From Nematostella vectensis (Eukaryota > Cnidaria > Anthozoa > Actiniaria > Edwardsiidae): a stretch of DNA of 64,000 nucleotides. The notes beneath the pieces were generated by a model that did not search any database, was not told where the DNA came from, and saw nothing but the letters and a program-made list of their open reading frames with translations. This document shows, in pieces, positions 11,741 to 23,648 of this stretch. Each line of letters opens with the position of its first letter. The stretch's first letter is position 1. The stretch spans positions 13,467,040 to 13,531,039 of the forward strand of contig NC_064042.1 of NCBI RefSeq assembly GCF_932526225.1, read 5' to 3'. The position numbers were made by a program, and so were the translations under genes.

Positions 11741-14300
11741 TATGCAGCAAAATTGAGCCAAACGTTTTTGTACCTTAATGAGACACTATGTGCGCCCTTC
11801 CCATTGACAACAACAACAGTTTCACAAAGTTTCTCATCCAAGTTTCGCTCAGTAGGATAAATGAAAGGGAGCCAATTCCAAGCAAACTAAAGACAACATT
11901 GAAAAGGGGCATAAACTTTCGTGAAATGGAAAAAAATATTTATAAAATGTGGAGAAACTTTATTTAATAATGCAAAGTATGTATAGGCTATTTTAAGTAT
12001 ATTAAATTAGTGAATCAACTGATGCATGCATGCACTGCTCTACTGATGCAGTCTAATATATCATTGGTGTACCTTTACTGCTGTATGCTTGCCCCGACAA
12101 CGCATCCTCAGATCAAAGCTGTCAAGAACAATTAAGATGTCCAATCTTAGCAGAAGTAAACAGGAGGCACTATAAGGCCTTTAAAATCTTTCAACAATCT
12201 GCTAGATAGGTCAATATGCATTCTCAGCATTTCAGCAACTAATACTGTTACATATATCATGTAGAACCCATCTAAAACGGAATCACGCTAGAACTGATTT
12301 CCAAGTCCATTTTTATTACAGTTCATATACGATTACCTCGACATACAAGGCATATATAAAATATGTATACTTTATATAGTGAATTAACTGATGCATCGCT
12401 TTGAATCTGTAGACGGGACCTCCCAACTCTAAACAAAAGACCCGAGCTTGCAAGCAGTAGACGTCATGCAAACAGATTTCCGCAAGGTAATTAATAATTG
12501 TTATTGTATTAAAATGTAATTGATATTGTTGTTGTGGGGACTTCCATAAAAAACAGACGGGGGTGATCACCACTTAAATCAATTTACCCTAAGGGCAAAG
12601 CAATGAAGGTGTGGTCAACAGCGATCTTAAAGTATTAGGTGTGGTTAAAGCAATTTCTAAACCTAATAGCATAGCACCGGAAACATATTTTTATTTTTTG
12701 AGAATTTTATTGTGGTCTTAAGCCACTGCCATTGAGCACAATCATATTGCGACGACTTTTGAGTCCAGTTTTTATTTGATAGGAAACCCTCAAATGATAG
12801 CAGAATCGGAAGAATCTTTGAACACCTAGTTGATAGAGTTTTATATTCTTAAAGATAGGACGATCGCCCTCATATACTTTTATGGAGAGTCCCTCCCCCG
12901 GGAATCAGCCTTCAATGTTTAAATGTGCCATAGCCCCTACCTGTAGAGAATATGGTAGTAGGAGCCTATGCCAGCCAGGAGATGCCAGATCGCATGCAGT
13001 TGAGTGAGTGGTTGTAAAGGGATAATTGATTTGGTTCGGAGATCCCTAAATTGAAAAATTATTAGTGTGTACAGCAACTTGGCAAAAACGTGGCAGATAA
13101 TAAAAAATGGCAGAAGAAATGGCCAACCTTAGTGGTGCAGCAGATTGAGGGGGTACAAGAAAGGGGGTTTCCAAACATAATAAATCAACTCAGGGAATTT
13201 TCCATTACATTTTATTTGCATATTCAATTCATCCATTTTTTTGGATATATGTACCTGAGCTTTAAATATCATAATTGGAAAAACAACAGGACACATACCT
13301 TACTGTTGGGCAGAAATTATTCTCAAAGTTCCAAAGAATAAATCCCGAGCCATAGCTGCAATAAACAAAAAGGCTTCCTAAAATATATTAAGAAAGAATT
13401 TGCCATCCTCCCCCCTCAATTTAAAATTTAACTCAAATCTATATATAATTACGTTAAGGGAAAACTCTGTGGTCAAGGGTGCTGACACCTTAATCTATCA
13501 CATAGGTCAAGGGCCCCTCGTGTATAAATGAAGCTACTGTGATGGAAGCTAGTGTGAGCAACCTAGGAGAAAAAAGTCCGCTACTGAAAACGGGTATATG
13601 ACCTCCCCCCCTGCTAAAAATCCTAGCTACAGGCCTGCTGTAGAATATTTTTTTTAAATACATGCATAAAGTGTCACATTTTTAACAACCAAGTATTTTT
13701 CTCCAGGTGTGCCCCTTCTGGGATCTAAAAGGATGGCAAGATTCTCAACAGGGAACAAGCACCCCCCAGAAGGGGTGGGTGTGTTGAGGATTTGGGACAA
13801 GAGGGTACCAGCAAAGGTAGAGGCAACATAGAAAGGGTGAAAACAAGAGACCATGATATAAGAGAACAAATCCCATGATGTCCTCCATGAAAGCTATTTT
13901 TAGATTGCGCGAGCTTGTCAATCATAGCATCCATACATGGTTCGTCGCGCCATATTTGGTTATGGGTACCCCGAGCTAGTACAATTTCACAAAAAAATTT
14001 CCCTCTGCACTTCTTTACTTCGTTCGCAACCTGTTTTTATCCTTTTAGCTTCTCTTCAAGGCTCATTATCACAATGCTACTCATGGGGTGGTGCCCTGTT
14101 ATCTGTTAAGTTATCTAATGTTCAGTTATCTAAATGTTATATAAATAATTGAACAGGAAGACGTCTGGGAGACGGTGAATTTGGAGTTCATTCAAGATGC
14201 ATCGTGCAGACTCTTAAAAAGTTCCTTTTCTCTGCAATTCGGTGAGATAGAATACCTAGGCATTCTCAGAGTCTGTTATTTCTTGTATTAATTCTTGTAT
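11741..14300. other. Intergenic sequence, no gene seen
   Basis: The part up to about 12.63 kb is the duplicated 3' flank also seen at 63.30-64.0 kb. From 12.63 to 14.30 kb the sequence is unique in the window. I found no convincing collagen exon, signal-peptide exon or promoter that could be the 5' end of the exon array that follows. Confidence 0.55.
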
Positions 14301-14466
14301 TTAAATGTGAGACTTAATTTTTGTGTCACTTTATTTTCGCGAATCTTTTAAAATCGCAAAATTCGTGAAATTAAAGTGATGTGAAAATTAAGTGTAATAA
14401 AGGTACATAATAAAAAGATGGCTGTACATCAAGCCTGGTGTCTTTTTAATTGCTTTTATTTTCCAG

Positions 14467-17400
14467 GGACCGGCTGGTAAAGATGGTTTGCGGGGACCAA
14501 AAGGAGTCAAGGTATGTAAAGGGTGATTTAGGTGTTCTATGCTAACAACAACAATGATATAAACTGTAAGTACTACAAGTCTTTTAAAAACCAATAAAAC
14601 GAAACTACTGGTATTCCTTGGTATTGTGGAGAGCTTTGTTTTTGGTGCTCAATGTCTTTGTTCTCTATTTCATTGTCTCGTTCTAAGGTCTTTGTTTTTG
14701 GCTCTTGTTCCATTGTGTTTTTGGTGCTTGTGCTCCGTAATACCAGGAAACTACCAATAAAACTATGCTTACTGTACACCTGCCATAAAAGAAGGGAAAA
14801 CATATTTGAATTTTTTTAGGCAAAATTGGCCCTATGAGGGTCTCTTTTTCAATTTCAATCTTTATATTTATGTCCATCATAGATGTAAAGTAACCTCCCA
14901 CGCAGGCATCGCTTGCAGGGGATTGAAAGCCATAAAGCAGTTTTCTAACTTATGGCCCTGAACTACTCTACTACTACAATGATGATAAAAGAGATGAATC
15001 TCAATATTATCCTACAGAAACTCAGTCCGTTATTGCCAACAGGGTGAAGCTGGTGTACAAGGACCTACAGGGCCTGCTGGTGACCCTGGCATGACTGGAG
15101 TCCCTGGTTTTCCTGGAATCAATGCTATCCCTGTAGGTATCCAAATTAAAGCATTATTTTGCCTGGACACTGCCATGAAAAGTTTTTTTTTGGGAAAAAT
15201 ATTTGCGCAAATTGTGAAATTTCATAACCGAGTTGCTTCATAGATTCACAATTTATTATTTGCATGAAAATATATGAAAGTCAATTACAAAATTGCTTAG
15301 TGTAATACTGATTTACAAAAAAAAAATATGAATTAACCTTTTCAATGGTTTGAAATGATGAGTCAGAAGAAGTCTTTGCATACAATGATGATGATAATGT
15401 TAAACAATTTAAGTTATATTTTATTAATAGCTGTCGATTTTTAATTTTTACAGGGTATCCCTGGTATCCAAGGGCCTAAGGGATTCTATGGCTTATGCGG
15501 ATGCAACGGAAGCAGGGCAAGTGGCAGTAGCCTTTTATCTATTTTTGTTCAAGATACACTTAGACTTTCAAGGCTCATTATAGAAAAAAAAAGAAAATGA
15601 CAAAAATGAATTCCAATGAAATATGTAAAATTGCATTTTTGACAAACATGGTAAATTTTAATGTACAAATTGATTTGCTTAGAGCTGCACACAACATTTT
15701 TGTTCCATGCATTCTGATTTTGAAAGTTATTTTGGATTAAAACAAGTGTATTCTTGTTCATGGGTAAATAAGTTATCCCCAATAAGCTTGCATATTTTTG
15801 TTTGTGCAGGGTGAAGGTGGTCTTCCTGGTGGAAACGGGCTTCCTGGGAACCCTGGAGATCCTGGCCGACCTGGACTGAAAGGAGAAGAGGTAACTCATA
15901 CAGCAGCATGTTAATACTGTAGTTCAGGGGTGCCAGAAAAGTAGATGCTCAAGATGCTGATGCTGATGTAGCTTCTTCTGCTGTTGCTGATAATGGTGAT
16001 AATGATGATGGTGGTGATGATGATGGTGGTGATGATGGTAGTGATGATGATGGTGGTGATGATGGTAGTGATGATGTTGGTGATAATGGTAGTGATGATG
16101 TTGATAGTGGTAATGGTGATGGTAGTGATGATGGTGGTGGTGATGATGATGGTGGTGTTGATGTTGATAGTGATGATAATGATGATGATGGCAGTGATGA
16201 TAATGGTGCTCATGATAGTAGCGATGAAAATGATGATGATGGTAGTGATGATGATAGTGGTGATGAAAATGATGATGATGGTGGTGATGATAATGATGAT
16301 GATGGTGGTGGTAATGATGATGATGGTGGTGATAATGGTGCTGATGATGGTAGTGATGCTAATGATGATGGTGGTGGTAATGATGATTGTGGTTGTGATG
16401 ATAATGGTGATGATGGTGATGGTGGTGATGATGATGTCGGTGGTAATGATGATGGTGAAAGTGATAATGATTGTGCTGTGGCTACTGATGTAGCTGATGT
16501 TGCTGCCAATATTGTTGCTGCTCATTAAGTTGCCGGTGATGATGGTGCCATGATGATGGTGTTGATAATACCAACTTTATAATGACAGTATTTTTATAAA
16601 AATGTTGGTTGAAATTTTGAGAGGTTAATGAAGAATGATGATGATTTAATGATTCTGCTACATGGAATCTGCTTAATGGCTAATAGTGATGTGAGTAATA
16701 GTGATGTGGATCAAGAGATGTTGTTCATACTGCTGCCATTGCAAATAATGAGACTTGTTTATTTCTTTTGACAGTGCGAGCCGTACAGAGGGGATTTTGA
16801 TACAAGGAATATACAAAAAGGACAACCGGTGAGATATCCTTGATTTCCCCCCATTTTTTCAAGCAAAAAGATTTATTCCAGGGTTCAGTACCATCTCTTT
16901 TTAACCAACTACCAAATGGTATAAGAAACTTATTGGCCAATCGTATTTTTTAAGACCCTTAAAGTTTAAACCTAGAAGAAATGTAAAGCATGATCTTTGC
17001 CTCAAGTTTATATAGAACAATGTGAAAATATATATTTATTTCCTATGGACAGCTTGAATCTTTTTGTTATCTACTTTTTTTCAGATTTGTCTTACTAATC
17101 TTTGTTTTGCTTGTTTGCAGGCAGGACCAGGTCGCCGTGGTCCTGTTGGTCCACCGGTAGGACTCTTAAATCCTAGCTTAGCATACAACAATCATTAGAC
17201 AATCATTAGTGTTTTATTACATACGACAATCATTCATTAGTGTTTTATTACATATGACAATCATTCATCAGTGTTTTATTGTGTTTGAAGTGGCACTAAA
17301 ATGCTGAACAGTCATTTTGGAAAGTCAAACACAGTTGAAATAATACAGAATAACTTGAATAACAATCCAAGTTTATTAAAATAAAATGACCTTTAATCTA

Positions 17401-19655
17401 TTGATTTATCTAGTACAGGTTCTTTGAAGCTTTTCTTAACAAATACGCTAAGTTTTTATTTGCTTATCTTCCTCGGGGACCACAAGGAATCCAAGGCAAC
17501 CCAGGATACCAGGTTAGATTTCAGTAAAACATAGTTGGCAAGATATTGTAGGGTCACACATTTAGAGCCCTATGTACTTCCTTACTTTACTTATCCCCAT
17601 CTTCCTTAGTGGGAAATAGTGCTGCTTTTCATACATGGTGCAGAGATTCCATGCTTCAATCCTAATCTGTGCCTTAGGCCTGAGTACACTATTCCTCTCA
17701 ACTCTAACTTCCTCATTGAGGCTTTCACTAGAGTTGTTCATACTGCCACTGGTGACTCAACTAAAGTCCACACATAGGCCTGTGGAGTGGGGGAGCTAGC
17801 CCCATGCCCAACCATCAACCTGGAGTCCCAAGGGATCACTCTTTGCCTAGCCCCTACCTTTTGACATGTCCGGCATGGGTGACCCTACCAGGAGTACTTG
17901 GCTCCAGCCGGCATACTGGGGAGGTCACTGGGGCACTCACTGGAGCCCTATGTACTAACATTCTCTTTCTGCTGTCCTCAGGGTGTACCAGGACCAAGAG
18001 GCATGCAGGTGGGTCATAACCACCATCCTGGGGTCCTGCCCCCTCGTCCAACAACCCCCTTGTCCTGCTCCTCCCCCAGACAGGAATTTGACAAAAGTTT
18101 AAGCTTCTATCATATGTTTTATATATTGATGCTTTTCATGTTGTTTCCATTCCCCGATGAGATCTCCTCCTGAAATACTGTCAACACTTAAATTATAATC
18201 CTGTTTATCATCCTAAAATTATTATAAAGTGTAATGCACTGATTGATAACAGTAAGTATTGTTAACTGATTACTTTGATGACCTCCTTGTTGTTTGCAGG
18301 GTGAAGAAGGGCCTGCTGGAAACAAAGGACCACAGGTGAACACACAGATGACAAACCATATGTGGATGAAGATAGTAGTGACTGTCATACTGATGGCAGT
18401 GGTGGTGATAACGATGGTGATCGTGAAGGGTGTTCCCTGGAAGGATTTAATGGGAATCTTTCTTCATGATCTATTTATTTCTATTTTTGAGTGGCTGGTA
18501 GTGCATAATTTTAGCTTGCCACCGAATTTTGGCTGGTCTATGATTGTTGACAATCTGTTTAACTTTATTGTTATGTGGCTGTTAAAAAGTGGCTGTTAAT
18601 AGTAATAAGTTGTATTATTAGTTGTAGTGGTATTCACAGGTGGCCCATGCAATGCATTTGAACTTTCTTAGTCATGTGTACCCTATCAGCAGTCCCTAAC
18701 TGATTTTCTATTGCAAAACGCAATAGAAATATTTTGAAGCTGATATGATACCATGATTGAAGGAGGTCCAAATGGATTTCTTGGGCTACCTGTGTTCTAT
18801 ACTTTTCCACAGGGAGACCCTGGTCCTGCTGCAATGGAAGGAAACAAGGGCGAATTGGTGAGTCTTAACACCTAATACCTTACCTGTAAGCGGTTCCAAA
18901 GCAGCGACTTGTGGGAAGTGTGCAGTAGGCTCGTTTTAGTGTCAACCACAGTGTAGAACAGTCATCCAAGCTTGATTTAACAGCGTTTATTACAATCAAC
19001 TCGTCCAACTATCGAACACATGCGGTGATAACTATGAAGTAATTAACAATTCACAAATTTAGGATAAAAGGGACTACAGGCAGTTCTGTAAATCGCAAAA
19101 AGGCTAAATCAATATTTACAAATTCAACTTACGTCTGATCTCGTCTCCGGGGCTTAAAGAAATACAACTCCAAGTAAGCTTGTAACTCTTAAAACTCCAC
19201 TCTGACTTCTCTAACTCTGCTTCTCTGGCTCTCAACTCAACTCTTCTCTCTTCGGTTTCTCTGCTCAACTCTTAAAGATTGCTAAATAGGTACTATAATT
19301 TATAGGTAGGTGGGACGTGTCCTAAAGTAGGACGTGCCTCATTCCTAAACTCTTACTCAAAGGGAAATGCGTAAACTACAATAAATCTTATCAGTCTAAT
19401 CATAGGAAAAGGGCGGCTGTGCTCAAAACAGAGGAAGCCGTGGTAACTTAACTAAACAATTGTCTAAACTATCTAATCCGTTCAATTTAAATCAACGTTC
19501 TTTTTTGTATTTTTCAATGTTCATAACATTACCATTTTTTTCATATTCATTAATATTTCCATTCATTAATCATTTTTTTCTGTGTTATTCAGGGCGAGCA
19601 GGGAGAGCCAGGAGACCCAGGAACCCTTGAAGTGGAGGGAAAGACAGGAGATGCG
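14467..19655 (+). CDS. Collagen IV exon block I (E1-E11), gene 2
   Basis: Exons are E1 14467-14511, E2 15043-15132, E3 15454-15516, E4 15810-15890, E5 16775-16828, E6 17121-17156, E7 17477-17512, E8 17982-18008, E9 18300-18335, E10 18813-18857 and E11 19593-19655. All are phase 0 and multiples of 9 or 3 bases encoding Gly-X-Y, with imperfections at INAIP, the E5 segment and PAAME. E3 uses a GC donor (AGG|GCAAGT) and encodes two cysteines (GLCGCNG). E5 encodes YRGDFD. This block is damaged relative to the others: E5 begins TGC (Gly to Cys), E6 begins GCA (Gly to Ala), and the E7 acceptor reads CTCGG instead of CTCAG. E12 and E13 are absent. Similarity to the other blocks starts abruptly near 14302 and ends near 19690. 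Confidence 0.75.
15985..16490. repeat. GAT/GGT trinucleotide-type microsatellite, block I
   Basis: Imperfect GATGATGGTGGT-type repeats fill the E4-E5 intron. They leave long stop-free frames on both strands (Met/Val-rich on +, Ile/Thr- and Ser/Pro-rich on -), which are artefacts of the repeat. Confidence 0.95.
18885..19528. mobile_element. Solo LTR inserted in the E10-E11 intron of block I
   Basis: A 644-base insertion begins TGTAAGCGG and ends CATAACA (TG...CA). It is flanked by a 5-base target duplication TTACC (18880-18884 and 19529-19533). Blocks II, IIb and III have the undisturbed site with a single TTACC (for example near 29870), so the boundaries are exact. No internal coding region is present, as expected for a recombined LTR retrotransposon. 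Orientation is not determined. Confidence 0.85.
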
Positions 19656-19938
19656 GTAAACCAATGAGAATAACAGACTGGGGTGGCTTTTCGTCGGAAC
19701 TGTGGGTTTGCTGTGTTTTAGACTATGACTGGTCCCCAGTCCTTAACGCCCTCTTTTCAAAATGGCCGACATGCTTGAGTCTCAACCTTGTCCCAAGGGT
19801 CTTCTGGGTATTTTTCAATATGGCGTCTATATTGAAAATTACCCAGAAGACCCTGGGAACGAGGTTGCTTGAGTCTCACTCGAGTGACTGCATTTTTACC
19901 GTGAAAATGACAAACCAACCGATATCCCATGGAAGAAC

Positions 19939-21125
19939 TGTACAGGACCCGAAATGATCCCAGGACCCGAAACGATCCCAGGACCCGAAACGATCCCCAA
20001 AAGTTCCCCAACTGATCCCGGGACCCGAAACGATCCCCAAGAGTCCCCGAAATGAACCCCAAGGAATTGCAGTAATGGACAACAAAAGGAATGTGTAAGG
20101 ATTGGCTTTCAGTTTTAAAAACATTTGAAACATTTAGCTTTATTTATGTTATTAAAAGGAAATTTACATTAACTAAAACTATAGTATTAAGATATTAATA
20201 TACGACAGCGGGGGAAATACAGTGGTTGAGTCAGAAATTGGGGTCAACTAACAATTCCTGTGATAGTAATTTGAAGAACACGGTGTGGATAAATCATTTT
20301 TACATAAAAAGCCAAAAAGAAAGGATAGGACATGCTGCTTTTCATAGTAAGCGAAATGGGTTAAGGTTATTTTTCGCATGTTTTTATTCGGCGAATGAAA
20401 GACCTATCCTATCATGCCGGGGTGTACGCACGACTACATGAGGAAATTCAAAACTCACATAATATTGCTTTCAACAAATGCCACATCCTCTTAATATTTT
20501 GCATCGGTAGTAGATGGGTTGGTTGTTCGAGTGTATTACTCAGTGTGCTTTTGTCGTTCCATCTTCTCGGCCAAACCGGCTGCCTAAATATAATGTGTCG
20601 GTAAATATTCGCTCGTGTAAACAAGAATTTCGTGGTGAAATACATGTTTGGTTGTCAAATGAATATTAATTTTTAGGGGTGATGTTTACCGGAAATGAGA
20701 GTCATATGTCGGAACCGCAAAATGTTTAGAGTGTGATGGAAGGTCCAGAGTTTGGTTGATCTGAGCAAAGCTGTGCTATGTTTATGCTGTATTCCTTTCA
20801 GTAGCAATTGAAAGTTGTGTATTTGTTTTGGACTCTGTTTATGTGTTTAACGCCGGGCAATGTAATAAATAGAAGTATTGTATTGGAATTTAATATTTTT
20901 AAGTCGCGTTGTTTAGAAATTGAGTCGCTGTTAACCCTTAATTATGCTTTAAGAATTGCAAGTATTTCTTCTGCTTTCCCTTTGTCCATTACCGCAATTC
21001 CTTGGGGTTAATTTCGGGGACTCCTCGGTATCGTTTCGGGTCCCAGGATCATTTGGGGTACTTTTGGGGATCATGTCGGGTCCTGGGATCGTTTCGGGTC
21101 CTGGGATCATTTCGGGTCCTGTACA
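19939..21125. mobile_element. Non-autonomous DNA element with tandem-motif inverted ends
   Basis: The left end (TGTACAGGACCCGAAATGAT...) and the right end are inverted copies over roughly 130 bases. Each is built of several repeats of GGACCCGAAACGATCCC and closes with AAGGAATTGC. GAAC flanks both sides (19935-19938 and 21126-21129), a possible 4-base target duplication; because TGTACA is palindromic the exact ends are uncertain. No transposase is visible in the interior. Confidence 0.7.
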
Positions 21126-21236
21126 GAACTGCGTGACAAAATAACTGAAGTACGATGACAGTCGGGCTCCGGGCAGCCTTTTATCCTTGGGGATGTAAAT
21201 TCATTAAAGAAATGGAAAACAAAACAGGTAGATGCA

Positions 21237-21322
21237 CAAACGTCGTATTTTCCATGAGCCGTATACAATTGAATACGGCTTGTATTCAATTGAATACGAC
21301 TCATGGATTTAAATAAGACGTT
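21237..21322. repeat. Palindromic hairpin (foldback) sequence
   Basis: AAACGTCGTATTTTCCATGA and its near inverse surround a centre containing CAATTGAATACGG. It is related to the larger palindrome at 22367-22510; both end in a TTAGGCTAAGAGG-type flank. Confidence 0.65.
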
Positions 21323-22070
21323 TACACTTAGGCTAAGAGGAAGAAAACTTGCAGTACTCTATGCTGTCGGTTTGATTTTTTCGTTTGCCAAATATTTGTC
21401 CCGACGGGAATATCCTTTTCTTTGCAATTTTGACATTTTTAAATCTTATATTTCAGTGTTTTTCTTTTTGTTAGAAAACAATTTTCTTCTAAGGGTCCAA
21501 CTCCCCTAGCCATGATGCTAATGCCATCGAAAAAAATTAAATGAATAAAAGTCAAATTTAAGGTTGGCAGCTATTAGAAAACTTTGAAAAGTCCCGAACC
21601 TGTGAAAGAGTTCATTTTACAAATACGAGCTCAGACTAATTCAAAGTAGCCTGGTGTAGCAAACGTTTCTGTTGGGTTTCAGTTTATAGTTACACTGAAA
21701 CAGAAATTTTTGTTGCGCTGCCAGTGGCAAAAAAAAAATAGAAATGGACTTTACTTTTCGCAGCATCGCGAGAAAAAAAATGCCCTATGTATCATGTATT
21801 TGGATAACTCGCCAATGCAACCTGCAAAAGCATTTCAGGAAACTAGCCAATCAGCGCGCATCACCATCAATGAGGCGAACGATGTAAACAAAACTACCAT
21901 TCGGGCGCATTGCAAATTGCAGATTAAAAAAAAAAAAACAATTGAGAGCGTGTATCATCCCTCTGCAACCTAAAAAAAAAAATTAAGCATCGTTGCGGTG
22001 CAAGTTGCAAAAATTCGAGCACTCAATAACAACACAAGTCGGTACTCAAGTTACCAGGCTATCCACAGGT

Positions 22071-22551
22071 ACCCCAAGCTCACAGGGTGTGTGTGTGATC
22101 ACGTTTTTGTAGTAAACATATGAAATGAAATCTCGAAAATATTATATAATATTGTTCGTACTTGTTTGTTGCGTCTTCCATGTAGTCTGGATGAAATTCT
22201 AACCTATCTGAGCGAGTACTCGCAAACAGCTCGTCCCAATTCGTCCCAATATACAATTTCATCCAGACTACATCGAGGACACAACAACAAAGTGGGGGTA
22301 TTATTGTGATTGTCCAGGTTTTATTTAAAGGTAAAAATAACAGCCCATTTTAATACTACACACCAAGGCTAAATTCAAACGCCGTATTATCCCTGAGCCG
22401 TATTCAATGCAAATTCTTGCAAATGAAGATGAAACAATCGACTTGATTCATTTGCAAGCATTTGCATTGAATACGGCTTATGGATAATACGGCGTTTGAA
22501 CTTAGGCTAAGAGGGTCAACGTGACGTGATCACACACTGTGAGCTTGGGGT
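22071..22551. mobile_element. Small inverted-repeat element containing two further palindromes
   Basis: The ends are ACCCCAAGCTCACAG...GATCACG and its inverse (22521-22551). Inside are a palindrome with arms TGTAGTCTGGATGAAATT (22181-22198) and its inverse (22255-22272), and a long hairpin at 22367-22510 around AAACGCCGTATTATCC. The structure resembles nested MITEs. No coding sequence is seen. Confidence 0.6.
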
Positions 22552-23648
22552 GGACAATCTAAATGTCAAAATTCGGCCCAGCTTCCTTTCCTTTTTCCTT
22601 TCCCAATACTCCAAATGTATGCACGGCATTGTGTTCCCATCAATTGTTTCACCTCGGGGACCTTATCTCGTTATCTGATTTGTTCCCGTGGCTTCGATTG
22701 TTTCAGACAATACGATGCATCAAGTTTTCGGAGTATTGGACAACCTCTCTGATGAGGCCCCGCTAAGACAGTTATCGCTATAGGCCTCTTCTTCCGTTTA
22801 GGACTGGAACTCTTTCCATCGCATATAAGAAACTTAGATACAAGTAACTTTTATCTCTGCACATAGCTGTAAAATAGAACATATATTTTTTAGAATGTAT
22901 TTTTTTTTATTGAACACGATGGTTTGTTGACCTTTTGTTTTGTACACTATAGAAAAAGCATGCTCTATGTTTACGCTGAAACTCCGCAGAAACGCTTGCT
23001 ACGCCGGTTAAGTTCAAAGAAAAAGTGAAACATCTATTGCGTTGTTAGCTGGTTAGTAATAAGGAAAATGGCATGCCCCTTAGGGGGTGTGTTGAGCAGG
23101 TTACGCCCCCGGAATTTAAGACAAGCTAGAGCGGATCCAAGAGCGAAATGTTGTCACCTTATAAATTTTATTCATCCGAGTTTCCTGAGTTACCCGTGAT
23201 CTGATGCATGACGTAAACTGTCAGCTTATAAGCTCCACCCCCATTAAAAATGTTTACAGAGAGGAAAATAAACACACACTAATTTTTGGGAAAAAAGTAT
23301 TTTGAAATACCTCATGATCATAAACGGCGCCGTACGTGGCGTTTAGAAGTGTGATTTTTAGTGTTTCCTTTATAAAATGACGAATTATTACGTAGATGCG
23401 GAAAGATGCGGCAACAGCTATCAATAGTTATCATTTATGTATGGAATTCTTTCTCTCAAAAAGCGAAAAAATCGAGATAAAACTTGTAATCTTACTATTG
23501 AATTACTTGAGAGGTGAAGAAGGCTTATGCCCAAAGGGTACTTGAGCGTATAAAGACGAGTCCTCAAGACGACCCTTTTGAGCGCCATGGCTGAGAACAA
23601 TAAATCTCTCACATTCCGCGGTCAATTATTTAACGATATTTAGCCCTG
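22552..23648. other. Unique spacer, no gene seen
   Basis: Between the inverted-repeat elements and the start of duplicated sequence at about 23649 I see no collagen exon, RNA gene or clear element. Confidence 0.5.

Noticed and set aside
13654-13934. Minus-strand open frames at 13.65-13.93 kb, one containing DPRRGTPGEKY
   Set aside because: Considered as a collagen exon on the opposite strand, but only one Gly-X-Y-like triplet is present and there is no supported splice structure.
14573-14901. Minus-strand open frames between E1 and E2 (also 25074, 36547)
   Set aside because: Intronic, no homology signature, and overlapping the duplicated intron only.
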